A DNA stretch of 64,000 nt from Lichina pygmaea (lineage: Eukaryota; Ascomycota; Lichinomycetes; Lichinales; Lichinaceae), in assembly GCA_963422465.1 (NCBI GenBank), contig OY730174.1, positions 372,001-436,000 of the forward strand, given 5' to 3'. Positions 35,982 through 46,806 of this stretch are shown one piece after another (the stretch's first letter is position 1; every line of letters starts with the position of its first letter). Position numbers and translations under genes: made by a program. Under the pieces are notes generated by a model. It saw only the letters and a program-made list of their open reading frames with translations, had not been told where the DNA came from and did not search any database.

Positions 35982-37422
35982 TCAAACCCGTGCACCGTCG
36001 CCGTTGCGGGGAACGGGACCGAGCGGAAAAGAATCCTCCGCTTCAGGAAACGAGCTGTCTAGGTCCAGAGGTTCCAGTGGTCCGGAATGATTGTGTGACG
36101 TCGATGTCGTCCGCATCTCCATCTGTGCGGCCGGTGGCACGCGTTCAAAGGCCTTCTCGGGATCCGATGGAGATGGAGAGGAGGCGGTGCCGTCGGAGGA
36201 GGCGCGGTTGCTTGAGAGAATCACGTAATGTCAGCCGACGTATGGAGATGGGAGATAGCAGAGGCCGAAAGCTTACAGAGACTTGACCGTGGTCGTTGTC
36301 TGGGAGTCCACATGAGAGAAAAACACCTTGGCTCGGCTGCTCAGGGAGCTCCAGTGACTCTTGCTCGCCGTGCTCTTGCTGTACCCCGACCGACGCCGGC
36401 TCTGTGCGAGAGATGGGAACCAGCGGCCGAGGCCAAGGGCGAGCAGCCATTTGCGGTACATGGCAATCGCCTCGTTTCCCGTGCCGAAGAATATGAAGAC
36501 GAGGAAGCCGCACGAGACACGAATCCACCGATCGAAAGCGACCTGACCGCCGGTAGGAATCATGATGACGCGGCCCCAGTCCGGGGAGTGCACCGCATTC
36601 CAGCTGTAGGGACGGTGGGGATACGACAGATTGATGGCCAAGATGTAGAATTGCACCGGCAGCAGGACCAGCAAGAGCATGAGCGCCATGAGGAAGAGGC
36701 GCATGAAGCGCGACTTGTTCAGGTTGGCGCTGGAGGCCGACAATATCTGCAGAAACTGTTTGCGGTACTTGTGCAGCCGGATGATGACGAGGACTAGGAT
36801 CACGTCAGAGCGAGCCACATGACGGAGGTTGTCCAGCAGCCGATCAGAAGTACCTACCGCAGTAGAAAGCGGCCAGGAGACAGAAGATAGGACCCCAGAT
36901 GATGACCAAAACGATGGCTAGCCAACTGCTATCGATGGCTGGCGTACATCCGGCGACGGTGAAGATGTAGTATCGATATGTCTGAACGATGTAGTCGACC
37001 GACATGACATAGATTGGACACCCAAAGCACCAGAGGAGATCCACGATCGTCTGTCGCCGGCGCTGAGCCCGTGTGGTCCTGACAACGGCGCGGTCGACGT
37101 CCATGACGCGGGCTAGATTCCGCATGATGCAGGCGATCGAGCCGGCCGAGCCGGCGGCGAATCCCCACGTGAGCTTGACCTGGACGTCGCAAAGGCCAAC
37201 TCCTCTCCACCAGCTGCTGACATCGTCCGTCGGCCAGATCAAGGCGTTCATGAAGACGAACAGATTGGCCAATGTGATCCAGAACAGCAGACTGCAAGCA
37301 CCGATGTTCCTGTTCTTGACGTGCCATATGCCGGGAGGTATGACCAGCACGATGGAGAAGATAGCCAGGATCGGCAGGGCGATGGCGCCAGCTGATCGAC
37401 GATAGTCGATGCTGAAGGCCAT
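35982..37422 (-). CDS. STE3: STE3-class pheromone receptor (GPCR)
   Basis: Three exons on the minus strand: 37422-36858, 36793-36277 and 36210-35982. Donors are GTAGGT and GTAAGC; the acceptors are CCTAG and TCAAG. All are in phase, giving 436 aa. Seven hydrophobic spans are visible, beginning AIALPILAIFSIVLVIPPGI. Family hallmarks follow in order: IWHVKNRN, NALIWPTDD, WWRGVGLCDVQVKL, then RRQTIVDLLWCFGCPIYVM and VDYIVQTYRYYIFTVAGC. The third cytoplasmic loop has HKYRKQF. The C-terminal tail is Ser-rich and acidic. Receptors of this class sense the lipid-modified a-type mating pheromone at the plasma membrane and signal through a heterotrimeric G protein to the mating MAP-kinase cascade. The gene appears intact even though the transposon nest begins about 1.2 kb upstream of its start. 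The symbol follows yeast; the Neurospora homologue is pre-1. Confidence 0.9.
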
Positions 37423-38620
37423 CTTCGCCGGCAGAAAGAAGACCGCGCGGGATTAGATGGCGGAGACGGGGCGATCAAGAGGACGGAAGAAGACGACTTC
37501 AGGCAAAGTCGGCGCCAGCAGATCAAAGTCTGGACGAGAGCAGACACGACAGGAAGAAGTAGGGAGACTGGAGAGAGGAAGAAAGAAAAGAAGACGGGTT
37601 GAGAGGAATTCTGGCGCCCTGAAATCACCATCAACGGCCACAGAAGCCGGTGGCCATGGAGCCACAACAGGCTTCAACAGCCTTATTGACAGGCTATCGC
37701 GGTTGAATAAAGATGAATAAAAATGAACAAGGGCGCTGGAACGGATGTAGGTTTCGAAGCAGTTGGACATGTTCCAGAACGGATCTTATTGAGACCCGAA
37801 TCGGGGTAGAGCAGTTCTTTGGAGTCGAGGGTTGCGAACGACAGACCTTGCCCGAAATAGGTGTCAATAGGGACGAACGTGATCCACGAACAAGACAGCA
37901 ACACGTCGGTGAACTGGTGCAGCCCCGCACGAGGCTGCACGCTGATGAAGTTCATCAGCAGAATTGCAGGACCGGTTGGTCCTGCTCGCCGGATCCTGTC
38001 GACACGAAAAGGCCAAGCTACAGTAGTTGGTCTTCAGCCAACTATACATGCACATGGTTGACGTGTCTGGTCCGAGGTTTTTCACGAGAAGTAGGGTGCT
38101 ACCGTACGAGGTACGAGGTAATACATACCTCGTACGTACGTACAGCTGTCAGCTGTCAACAAGGTGATAAGATAAAGAAGATTTACAACTCCCAAACACA
38201 GGCTTTGTTGTCGGTTCTGCTTTGGGATCTGATTGGTGGGCTAGCGCGGTAGAAGAAGAGCTCATCATGTGATTAGATGAGTCAGCGACAAAATCAGGTG
38301 ACTCTATCGCAGCTTGTTGCAATCCATTCTTTGTTTCAGGCTCCCCAAGTCTTGGCTTTGCCTCATAAGTACGTAAGTACATACGTACCGTATTCAATCA
38401 CGTGACGCTCGATATCACTCAACACTTGGTTTTTGTAGATTTTGACTCTTTGTTTTTTTTCACTATGGATGTTAAGGCCCAGGCCGGAACGGCTGAGCTG
38501 ACTGAAGCGAGTGTACCGAGGTACAAAGAACAATTTTCACCCGACCTGGTGGCAGAGATGGCAGAGATGTACCCGTGCCTTGGAGGTACTTCGTACCTCC
38601 TCTCCCCTCGCTAGCTTGGT
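37423..38620. promoter_or_regulatory. 5' flank of the pheromone receptor gene
   Basis: No other gene is supported; frames at 37683-38252 lack motifs. GTAC palindromes lie at about 38100-38142 and 38368-38392. The region would hold the receptor promoter. Confidence 0.45.
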
Positions 38621-39212
38621 TGGGACACTCTTACTCCGGAAGGGTGTCCGACAGCGCAACAGTGTGAACAGCGCAACAGTCCCACACAAAATTAAGCCGA
38701 ATTAGTATTGACTATCTTCAAACCACCATAACTTCTCAACAACATGGTCAAATCATACACTGAGGCTGAGAATCATATCCAGAAAGCTCTTGGTTCTATT
38801 CTCCCTGACACAGAGTTCTCAATCCCAGAGTAGCTAGCAGATTCAATGTTTCTGCACAATGTCTTGAAAGTCACCTCAAGAGAACTTCTTCTTGAAGTGG
38901 CAAGATTCCAGCCAACAGGAAGCTCTGTCCAGCTGACAAGGCAGTAGTGGCTAGAGCAAAAAAGAAAGCAAAGACAGTGAAAGAAGTAGAGAAAGCAGCA
39001 GCAGCCAAAGTGAAGGAAGATGCAAAGATAGCAAAAAAGATAGCAAAGACAGTAAAGAAAGTAACACAGATAATGATAGTGGAACATAGTGGGGTAACAT
39101 TAGTGGGGCTGGTGATAGAGGACATCAGCGAAAAAATTCATGGCACTGTACTCTAGTTAGTGTGTGTCTGGACACCACATGGCCGCTCTGGCATCCTGGG
39201 CACCCTACAGCA
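38621..39212 (+). mobile_element. Internally deleted Fot1/pogo-like DNA transposon relic
   Basis: The ATG at 38744 begins MVKSYTEAENHIQKALGSIL, the HTH start of fungal DDE_1 transposases, and meets a stop after FSIPE. At about 38905-39156 a second frame reads ANRKLCPADKAVVARAKKKA followed by a Lys/Ala-rich tail, the usual C-terminus of the same transposases. The catalytic DDE core of several hundred residues is missing, so the two ends have been brought together. The right end is cut by the LTR element inserted at 39213; its continuation resumes at about 44537. Exact terminal inverted repeats were not defined. Confidence 0.55.
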
Positions 39213-39486
39213 TGTGACGAGGCAATGGCAGAGCAGAACTCAAGCCTAACTGATTCGGTAACCTTGACCTGACTTGACTTGAGACTTGAGACTTGGATTG
39301 ATGTACAAGACGAAAGACAAGGAAGGAAGAAAAAGAGAAAAGAAGAGAAGAAGCTGGGGGAGCAGGAGAAGTTCTTATAGGCAGGGGATCAGGCAACGGC
39401 GGAGCAAACAGGCAACAGTGCAGATGGAACTTCCCGGCAAGGTGCGTGACTTGTGCCAGATATGCAACTGGGCCAGAACCGTGACA
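39213..39486 (-). repeat. Element 1 3' LTR
   Basis: 274 bp, reading TGTCACGG to CCTCGTCACA on the minus strand. A purine-rich tract lies immediately inside and overlaps the pol stop codon at 39487. Confidence 0.93.
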
Positions 39487-42400
39487 TTACCCCCCTCCTT
39501 CACATCGCGAACTCCTGTGAGCCTCAGGCCGCTCGTGGGCGTAGTTCCGTGGCCGTGGTTTCCTTGGGTATTTCTCATGGAAGTTGTAGATGGCGTCTTT
39601 GGCGTTGTCAAGATGCTCAATAGGCTCTTCAGTGGCATCTTCAATTGGCCATCCGGACCATTTGACCAGGTACTTGAACTTCTGTCGAGATGTTGCTGGC
39701 TTGGAGTCAAGGATTTCTTCAACCTGGAACTCTTCATCTGTGTCTTGACCAATGACAGGGCCAGGGTGTTCATTTGATTGGCCAGGGATAGGATTAGCAG
39801 GTGTCAGACGTAGAAGGGAAACGTGAAAGACAGGGTGGATCTTGAGAGTGTGTGGAAGCTCCAGATGGCAGGCACAGCTTCCGACTGTCTTCAACACCTT
39901 GAATGGTCCAATCCACTTGTCGTCAAGCTTTTTGCATGGGCGGCGTGTCCTGATGTTCTTGGTATTCAGCCAAACAAGATCTCCAGCTTGATAGGACGGT
40001 GACGGGACTCGATGCAAATTGGCGGCGTGAGCTTGAGCTTCCTGGGATAGTCGGAGTTCCGCTTGCAACTGTTCCAGAATCTGCGTCATTTCTCCAGAGA
40101 TTTCCATAGCATCTTGGTTGCAGGCTTCACTTGTGGGTGTGATGCTGAGCTGTGGATGGAACCCTTTGTTGGCAAAGAACGGTGACATGCCAGAGGAATC
40201 AGACTGGGAGTTGTTCTGCGTGAACTCTGCCAGAGGAAGCCATTGGACCCAGTCATCTTGGAGATAGTTGACATAGGATCTCAGGTAGCGTTCAAGCTCC
40301 TGATTCTCTTGTTCTGTCTGACCATCTGTCTCTGGGTGGTGTCCTGAGGATAGTCGTAGCATGACATCAAGATAGGCACAGAGTGCTTTCCAGAATGAGC
40401 TGACAAACTGACCTCCTCTGTCTGAGACAATGCTCCTGGGCAAGCCATGGGTACAGACAACAAACTGGATGAACATCCAGACAAGATGCGAGGTTGTCAT
40501 CTCAGCACATGGCACAAAGTGGCGTTCTTTGGTGAGACGGTCAGTGATGACCCAGATGTGCTTGGCACCAGGGAAGCAGGTATCTCTTGACTTGGGCAAG
40601 TCAGTAATGAAATCCATAGCCAGATCCTGCCAACGTTGCTGAGGCACGGGAAGAGACAGCAGCTCTCCTTGGCGATCATGGGCAGGCTTTGCTCGAGAGC
40701 AGACATGACAATTCCTGATGTACTGCCGTATGATGTTCACCATCTTTGGCCAATAGTACCAACGAGACAGAAGATTGTGGGTCTTGGCAATCCCAGTGTG
40801 GCCAGCCATTGCTTGGTCATGGGCTTCTTGGAACAGGCGTAGGCGTAGCTCATCGTTCTCAGGGATCCAGAGTCAGTTCTTGTAGAAGAGACAGTCATTT
40901 TCCAAGCTGCAGTCTGAGAGAGACACTTCTCGACTGTGCCTGACACTATCCCTTAGCATCTGTGACACTGTTGCCACTGGATCACCTTCAGCAAGGTTGT
41001 TATAGGCAGCTTGGATGACGTCTGAAAGAGGTGTAGCGTCAGGTTCAGTGTCAACTGGTGCAGCTTCTGAACGTCTCAGGATCCGGATGGGCTTGACTTG
41101 AACCTCTGAATGTGCAAGATTCTTGGGCTTGAGGACAACTTGCTCCCTGAAGTCTTGACGGGGATCACTGTCTGACGGGAGGTCTTGGGAACGTCGAGTG
41201 AGGGTGTCGGCCTTGCACTGACTGCCTGGACAGTAGCTGATCTTGAAATTGAAGCGTGACAAGAACTCGCTCCAACAGGCTTGACAGCGGGAAAGGCGCT
41301 TTGACGACATGAAGTACTCCAAGTTCTTGTGATCAGAGATCACTTTGACAGGTTCTGGAGATCCTTCAAGCTCTGCTCGCCATTCTTCAAAGGCACGGAC
41401 AATTGCCAGCAACTCTTTGTCGTAGATCTCGTAGTTGCATTCTGCCAGCAGGTGGCGGCGTGACAAGAAGGCAACAGGGCGTAGAACTGCTTCATGATCT
41501 GGCTGTGACAGGACAGCACCAGAGACGTAGTCAGAAGTGTCAGTCTCAACAACACACTCCTTCTCCGGATCAAAGTGCTGCAGGATGGGTGCAGTGCTGA
41601 ACGCCTTCTTGATGCTTTCGAACAAGCGCTGCTCTGGGGTTTCCCACTTGAAGGCAACATTCTTCTTGGTCAGAGCTGTGAGCGGGGATGCAAGCTTGGC
41701 AAAGTCTTTGATGAACCGGCGGTAGAAGTTTGCAAAGGCAATGAAGCTCTGCACTTCCTTGAGACTGGCAGGAGGATTCCACTCCTTGATGGCGTCAGTC
41801 TTGGCTGGGTCCATGCTCACAGATCCGGGTCGGCCATCTTCAGTGGCAGACTGAATGATGAGGCCAAGGTACTTGACTTGATGCACTTCAAAGTCACACT
41901 TGGAGATGTCAACTTGCAGGCTTGCGTCTTGTAGTCGACTGAGAACAAGCTTGACGTGCTTCCGGTGTTCCTTGAGTGTCTGACTGTAGACAAGGATGTC
42001 ATCCACATAGGCAGTGCCAAAGACATCAAGGATGTCAGGTCCCAAAACATCATTGATGTAGTTCTGGAACGTGCTTGGAGCATTGGCAAGACCAAAGGGC
42101 ATGACAAGGTATTCGTAGAGGCCTGAGCGTGTGCGGAACGCAGTCTTCCATTCTTCACCTTCCTTCATCCAGATACAGTTGAAGGCACCAACAATGTCAA
42201 GCTTGGTGTACCACACAGCTTTGCAAAGCTGGTCCAACATCTCCTGGATCAGTGGTAGGGGGTAACAGTTCTTGATGGTGATGGCGTTGAGTGCTCTGTA
42301 GTCTACACAGAAACACAATCCACCTCCTGGCTTCTTGACAAAGAGGACTGGTGCAGCAGCAGGTGATGAAGATGCTTGAATGAAGCCCTTGTTCAGGTTC

Positions 42401-43260
42401 TCTGTCAGGTACTTCTTGAGAACTTCAAGTTCTTCTCTGCTCATGCTGTACAGAGGTCCAGAGGGTGCCTGGGTTCCTGGTTCCATCTTGATCTTGTGGT
42501 CAACTCCTGGGTGTAGAGGAGGAAGCTTGTCAGCGTCATCCTTGCTGAAGACGTCCAGGAACTTGTGGTACTGAGCAGGGAGAAGTGTGGCAGGATCCAC
42601 ACACTTCTTTGGCTTCAACGCCTGCTCAATGTCTCTCAGAGAAACACTGAACACCTGGTGATCTGGCTTGGCAGCAAGGAGAGAAAATGCGGCAGCATTG
42701 ATGGGGATTGGCGTGGCAGAAAGAGGCTTGGGATCCTGAGGCTTTCCAGCAGACGTCTTGGCTTCAAGATCCAAAGAGATTGGATAGCCATTGTTTGACT
42801 TGAGGCATACAGATCAGCAGTGATCTGACTTGAACATGATTGAGGTGTTTGCCCAATCAATGTGTGGCCCGTGCTTCTGGAGCCATGGCATCCCCAGAAT
42901 CACATCATAGTGAAGACCAGGAGACACAAAGAGAGAGACTTCTTCCTGGTGCACACCATGTGCTGTGGTCATGATTGTCTTGGTGAGATGTGTGGTTTGT
43001 GACGTCTTGCCATCGAACAATCGCAATGTGCGTGGGTAGGGGAGAGGTTCTTGGTGAAGAGATTGTGCAAAGAAAGCACCAATGCAGCCAAATACTGAAC
43101 AGCCAGAGTCAATAAGAGCATTGCACTTGAATTTCCCATCTAGGATACAAGGAAGAAACAAGCACTTGCTGTCCAATTGCTGGTCTGGAGACAGATAGCC
43201 AACATGGAGATCCTTTTCATGTCCTTGGGTGCGACGATGACCAAGGACTACTTGTTTTCC
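39487..43260 (-). pseudogene. pol: Element 1 pol polyprotein, two nonsense codons
   Basis: A single frame runs from about 43260 to the stop at 39487, broken only by TGA at 42814-42816 and 40873-40875. Order: aspartic protease (CNALIDSGCSVFG), reverse transcriptase (CVDYRALNAITIKNCYPLPL; catalytic YVDDILVYS at about 42010), RNase H (VVETDTSDYVSGAVLSQ), integrase with an HHCC zinc region (HTGIAKTH to CHVCSRAK) and DDE core (MDFITDL, DRGGQFVSSF, HHPETDGQTEQENQELE), and a C-terminal chromodomain (EVEEILDSKP, KYLVKWSGWP). The chromodomain classes it as a chromovirus, whose integrase is expected to target modified chromatin. In element 5 the codon matching the 40873 stop is CAA, so an ancestral CGA Arg codon is likely. 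The frame lies -1 relative to gag. Confidence 0.92.
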
Positions 43261-44204
43261 GACTCTGGAGTAGTCTCAACAGTGGCAGACTTGGTGGTGG
43301 TTGTGGTGGTGGCAACAACAGGCATGCTTTTCACTGGACAGAAGGTTGAGACGTGACCTTGGTTCCCACAGTAGAAGCAGAGGCCTTTGCTTCGGTGATG
43401 TTCTCACTCTTCTGGCGTCAGCTTAGAGCGGCTGAGATCCATAGTAGGACTTGGTGGCTGTGGCGTGAAGGCTGGCTTGATGAACCCTGGACGCAGAACT
43501 GAAGCTCCTGACCATGGAACTGAGGCTTGGGTGGGAGGTGCTTGACGTGGACGGCGAGAGTTGGCAGAAGTGGCACGCAACTGGTTGTCCTGCAGCTGGC
43601 ATTCCTCAACAAGCTTCTGATAGCTGATGTCCTTGAGGTTGATGCTGACAAGCTGCTTGGCAAGCTCTTCAGAGACAGCACATCGAAGATGGCACTTCAA
43701 GGCCTTGTCATTGAAGCCTGTGCGTGGAGCATACTGATTGAACTCTGTGAAGAACTCGGCAAAGGAACGGTTGGCCTGACGTAAGGTGATGAGCTTCCTC
43801 TGAGCTAGGAACTCTGGGTCTGGGTCGGAGAAGGTGTTCCGGAGATCTTGGACGATGTCGTGCCAGTCAATGTACTGGCCAGCCGTGATCTTAGCTGAGA
43901 TGTAGGACTGCGCAGTGCCAGTCGTGCGTGAAAAGACGTACGCAATCCGCGATGTTTCCGTGGGGTACCGGTCAGTGTTGAGCGTCATCTTGAGTGACAG
44001 TGACGTGATGAAGCTCTCAAGCTTCTCATGCGTGATTTCCGTGTTTCCGCCATCGCCACTGAAGATCTCTGGGTCAGCAGTGCGTTCAGACTTGGACTTG
44101 GGAGTAGTGTTAGTAGCTTGAATTCGCATGAACTCTGCAAACATGTTGCGAAGGAACTCGTCATTTCCAGCAACTGGCATGGCTTGGTCTGGTTGTTGAG
44201 ACAT
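43248..44204 (-). pseudogene. gag: Element 1 gag, one nonsense codon
   Basis: Starts at ATG 44204 (MSQQPDQAMPVAGNDEFLRN). The capsid-like part runs to LTPEE, where a TGA (43404-43406) replaces the CGA seen in element 5. The frame then continues through a CCHC zinc knuckle (CFYCGNQGHVSTFC) to the stop at 43248. Two neighbouring Arg codons of element 5 (CGT, CGC) are His here, again CpG changes. Gag packages element RNA into virus-like particles. Pol would be made by a -1 frameshift in the short overlap near 43250. Confidence 0.88.
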
Positions 44205-44262
44205 GACAAGAACGTGAACATGGCTTGGTGAAGTGTGTTATGGTTGGGTAGGTCTTTTGTAG

Positions 44263-44536
44263 TGTGACAAGGCAATGGCAGAGCAGAACTCAAGCCTAAC
44301 TGATTCAGTAACCTTGACCTGACTTGACTTGAGACTTGAGACTTGGATTGATGTACAAGACGAAAGACAAGGAAGGAAGAAAAAGAGAAAAGAAGAGAAG
44401 AAGCTGGGGGAGCAGGAGAAGTTCTTATAGGCAGGGGATCAGGCAACAGCGGAGCAAACAGGCAACAGTGCAGATGGAACTTCCCGGCAAGGTGTGTGAC
44501 TTGTGCCAGATATGCAACTGGGCCAGAACCGTGACA
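44263..44536 (-). repeat. Element 1 5' LTR
   Basis: 274 bp, the partner of the LTR at 39213. The sequence just inside it (minus strand CTACAAAAGACC) does not begin with TGG, so it is not a standard tRNA primer-binding site. Confidence 0.93.
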
Positions 44537-44541
44537 CAGCA

Positions 44542-44596
44542 GCAGCTGAGTTTTAGAGTCTGTCAGCTGCCCATCACTGTACATTGGGTATCCTAT
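44542..44596. other. Host segment between elements 1 and 3
   Basis: This 55-bp piece is the right flank of element 1 and the left flank of element 3. It ends in CCTAT, the left copy of the element 3 target duplication. Confidence 0.7.
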
Positions 44597-45027
44597 TGTT
44601 GCAGTCTGTACTGTGCCGTCCTAACCGAGTATAGGATTAAGGGCGAGATGCGGAAGGCGAGTTGGTTCTCGCAGGAGAGGAGTGTCAAGGAGCGCGAAGG
44701 GGTTTGGTGGAACGTGGTGGTGGTGACACCTGATCAATGGCTTCGTACAAAAGGATTGTATTGAAGTAGATCTAGTTGTCTGGATCACAACATGAGTTGA
44801 AGACGATCATTCCATAAGGGAACTATCACCAGACTATATAGTGCTGGCCTGTCAAGATGATCAAGATTGTCTCGACAGTCTTGACGTCAAGACAGGTGAG
44901 ATTGTCTTGACAGTCCCACCATGTTATGCACCCTGCGTCAAGACTGGTGAGATTGTCTTGATGCTTCATGCATCCTGTGTCGAGACTGGTGAGATTGTCT
45001 CGATGCTTCATGCATGCTGTGTCAAGA
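44597..45027 (-). repeat. Element 3 3' LTR, left piece
   Basis: Matches 56736 to about 57166. It contains degenerate repeats of a GACTGGTGAGATTGTCT-type unit (about 44890-45020). It is interrupted after CAAGA at 45023-45027 by element 2 and resumes at 51265. Confidence 0.9.
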
Positions 45028-45493
45028 TGTTAAGGCCTAGGCCGGAACAGCCCAGGTAAGTGAGGGAGAGATGTTAGTCATGCGGAACAACATCCGACCG
45101 ATCCGGTGGACAAGCAAGAGCTAAGCGAGGAGCTCGTCCGGTGGACAAGCAGGAGCTAAGCGAGGAGCTTGTCCGGTGGACAAGCAGGAGCTAAGCGAGG
45201 AGCTCGTCCGGTGGACAAGCAGGAGCTAAGTGAGGAGCTTGTCCACGCAAAAGGATGATACCCCTCGAGGAGACCCCCCCCCTTGGGGCATCTGTATAAA
45301 GACCCCCAAAGAGCCCGGAGAGATTAGCTCTCCAGGCTGAACACATACAAGCAATACAAACCCATCGTACGGAGACAATAGCACAGGAGAGTTACCCCAC
45401 CTGTCTATTCCTCTACCGAGTCCCTGTCCAGAATCCACCCACGAAGCAACAGACCGTACCAGTTTCTGTGTGAACCCGGCCCGGCCTTTAACA
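45028..45493 (+). repeat. Element 2 5' LTR with four 35-bp tandem units
   Basis: It contains four copies of a 35-bp unit (GGTGGACAAGCAGGAGCTAA and on, about 45108-45245); the right LTR has two. The 70-bp length difference equals two units. TATAAA lies at 45295-45300. Confidence 0.9.
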
Positions 45494-45531
45494 GTTTCAG
45501 CCTCTAACATACAGGACACTGACTCGATACG

Positions 45532-46806
45532 ATGGTGGATCCACGAAGCCCTACCCCTTCTCAGGCGGCCCAAGCCCAGGCTGTCCAGGCGGCACCTATT
45601 GTTAACCTACCCCCGAAGCCCTTGAAGGTAGGTGCCCCGAAGAGGTACGATGGATCCAGGGGAGGACTGGAGTTGTTCTTCTCACAACTGGAGCTCTACT
45701 ATGGGTTCAACACAGCCCAGTTCCCAACAGACCAGGAGAAGGTGCTATTTGCAGCCTCCTACCTGGAAGGACCAGCCTTCGCTTGGTTCAACGTCTACTT
45801 AAGGGATTACCTAGACAATCAGGCAGACCCCAAGGCGCAAGAAGACAATACCCGACAGGTCATGGGAAGCTTGAAAACCTTTAAGACAGCCATGAGAAAG
45901 ATGTTTGGGATCCTTGACGAGGAAAGAGATGCGGAACAAAAGCTCCAAGCACTGCGGCAAACTGGATCAGCATCAGAATTTGCGGCGAAGTTCCAACAAC
46001 TAGCAGTGAGGACCCAGTGGGGGGACAGTGCACTAACAGCACTATTCTACCAAGGCCTCAAGGAACGAGTCAAGGACGACATCGCGCGAGGAGACTGACC
46101 AACCGAGCTCTACAAAATGATCGAGACTGCGGCTCGCATTGACGACTGACAGTTCAAGAGAGAGCTTGAGAAGTGAGGCAAGCAGACAAAACCATAGGCA
46201 AAGAAAAAGCCAACACCTGCCAAGGATAACTACAGCTTGGTACCTATGGAAATCGATGTGGCAGAACCACGAAAGAAGGAGACACGGAAGTGCTACAACT
46301 GTCAGAAAGTGGGCCACCTCGCGGTAAACTGCAGGAGCAAGAAGAAGAACAAGGAGGGCAAAGGGAAGCAGTTGAACACCACAAGTGCCTGGAAAGGCAG
46401 GGAGATGGAGGAGCCCCGGAGGGCCCCCCAAGACACACTGCCCCACAATCACCCTGAGGCGGCACTCCTCAGAGAGGAGGACAACCTCTGACAACACGCC
46501 GAAAAACTCGAGAACATGCTCCAAGAAACCTTGGACCACCTCGACAAGGTCCGAAGGAGGGTCGACAAGATCCACTGGGAGGAAGACTTGATCTCCGAGT
46601 TTGACACAACTGGCTACATGGAGGAACAGGTTGACAACAAGGAAACCCAGCCACCACCAGTCCCCGACAAACCTGTCCTTCAACAACAGGACGCAACCCT
46701 ATCAGAAATAGGGAAGACGCAAGTGTCACAACAGGTCGACAATACCCTCAGCATCATACAGGTCAGAGATATTGCTGATGATTGCAACCAAGACCTGAGG
46801 GAATGA
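45532..46806 (+). pseudogene. gag: Element 2 gag, several nonsense codons
   Basis: One frame runs from ATG 45532 (MVDPRSPTPSQAAQAQAVQA) to the stop at 46804-46806. It is interrupted by stops including 46096-46098 (TGA), several more before 46237, and one at about 46489. The capsid-like part includes RYDGSRGGLELFFSQLELYY. A CCHC zinc knuckle (CYNCQKVGHLAVNC) lies at about 46291-46332, and a charged, coiled-coil-like tail follows. Most stops are TGA at positions where Arg (CGA) is expected. The frame overlaps pol, which lies -1. Confidence 0.85.

Larger units (their letters stand above)
39213..44536 (-). mobile_element. Element 1: complete Ty3/Gypsy chromovirus
   Basis: Two 274-bp LTRs bound the element (39213-39486 and 44263-44536), each TG...CA in element orientation. 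A perfect 5-bp target-site duplication CAGCA flanks it (39208-39212 and 44537-44541). Genes are on the minus strand: gag, then pol in the order protease, reverse transcriptase, RNase H, integrase, chromodomain. The LTRs differ at four positions by my alignment (about 1.5 percent), so the insertion is fairly recent. Coding breaks are limited to three nonsense codons. The host site is the Fot1-like relic. Confidence 0.95.

Noticed and set aside
37713-38252. Plus-strand 179-codon ORF upstream of the receptor
   Set aside because: No motif, composition not protein-like at the 3' half, and it runs into GTAC palindromes.
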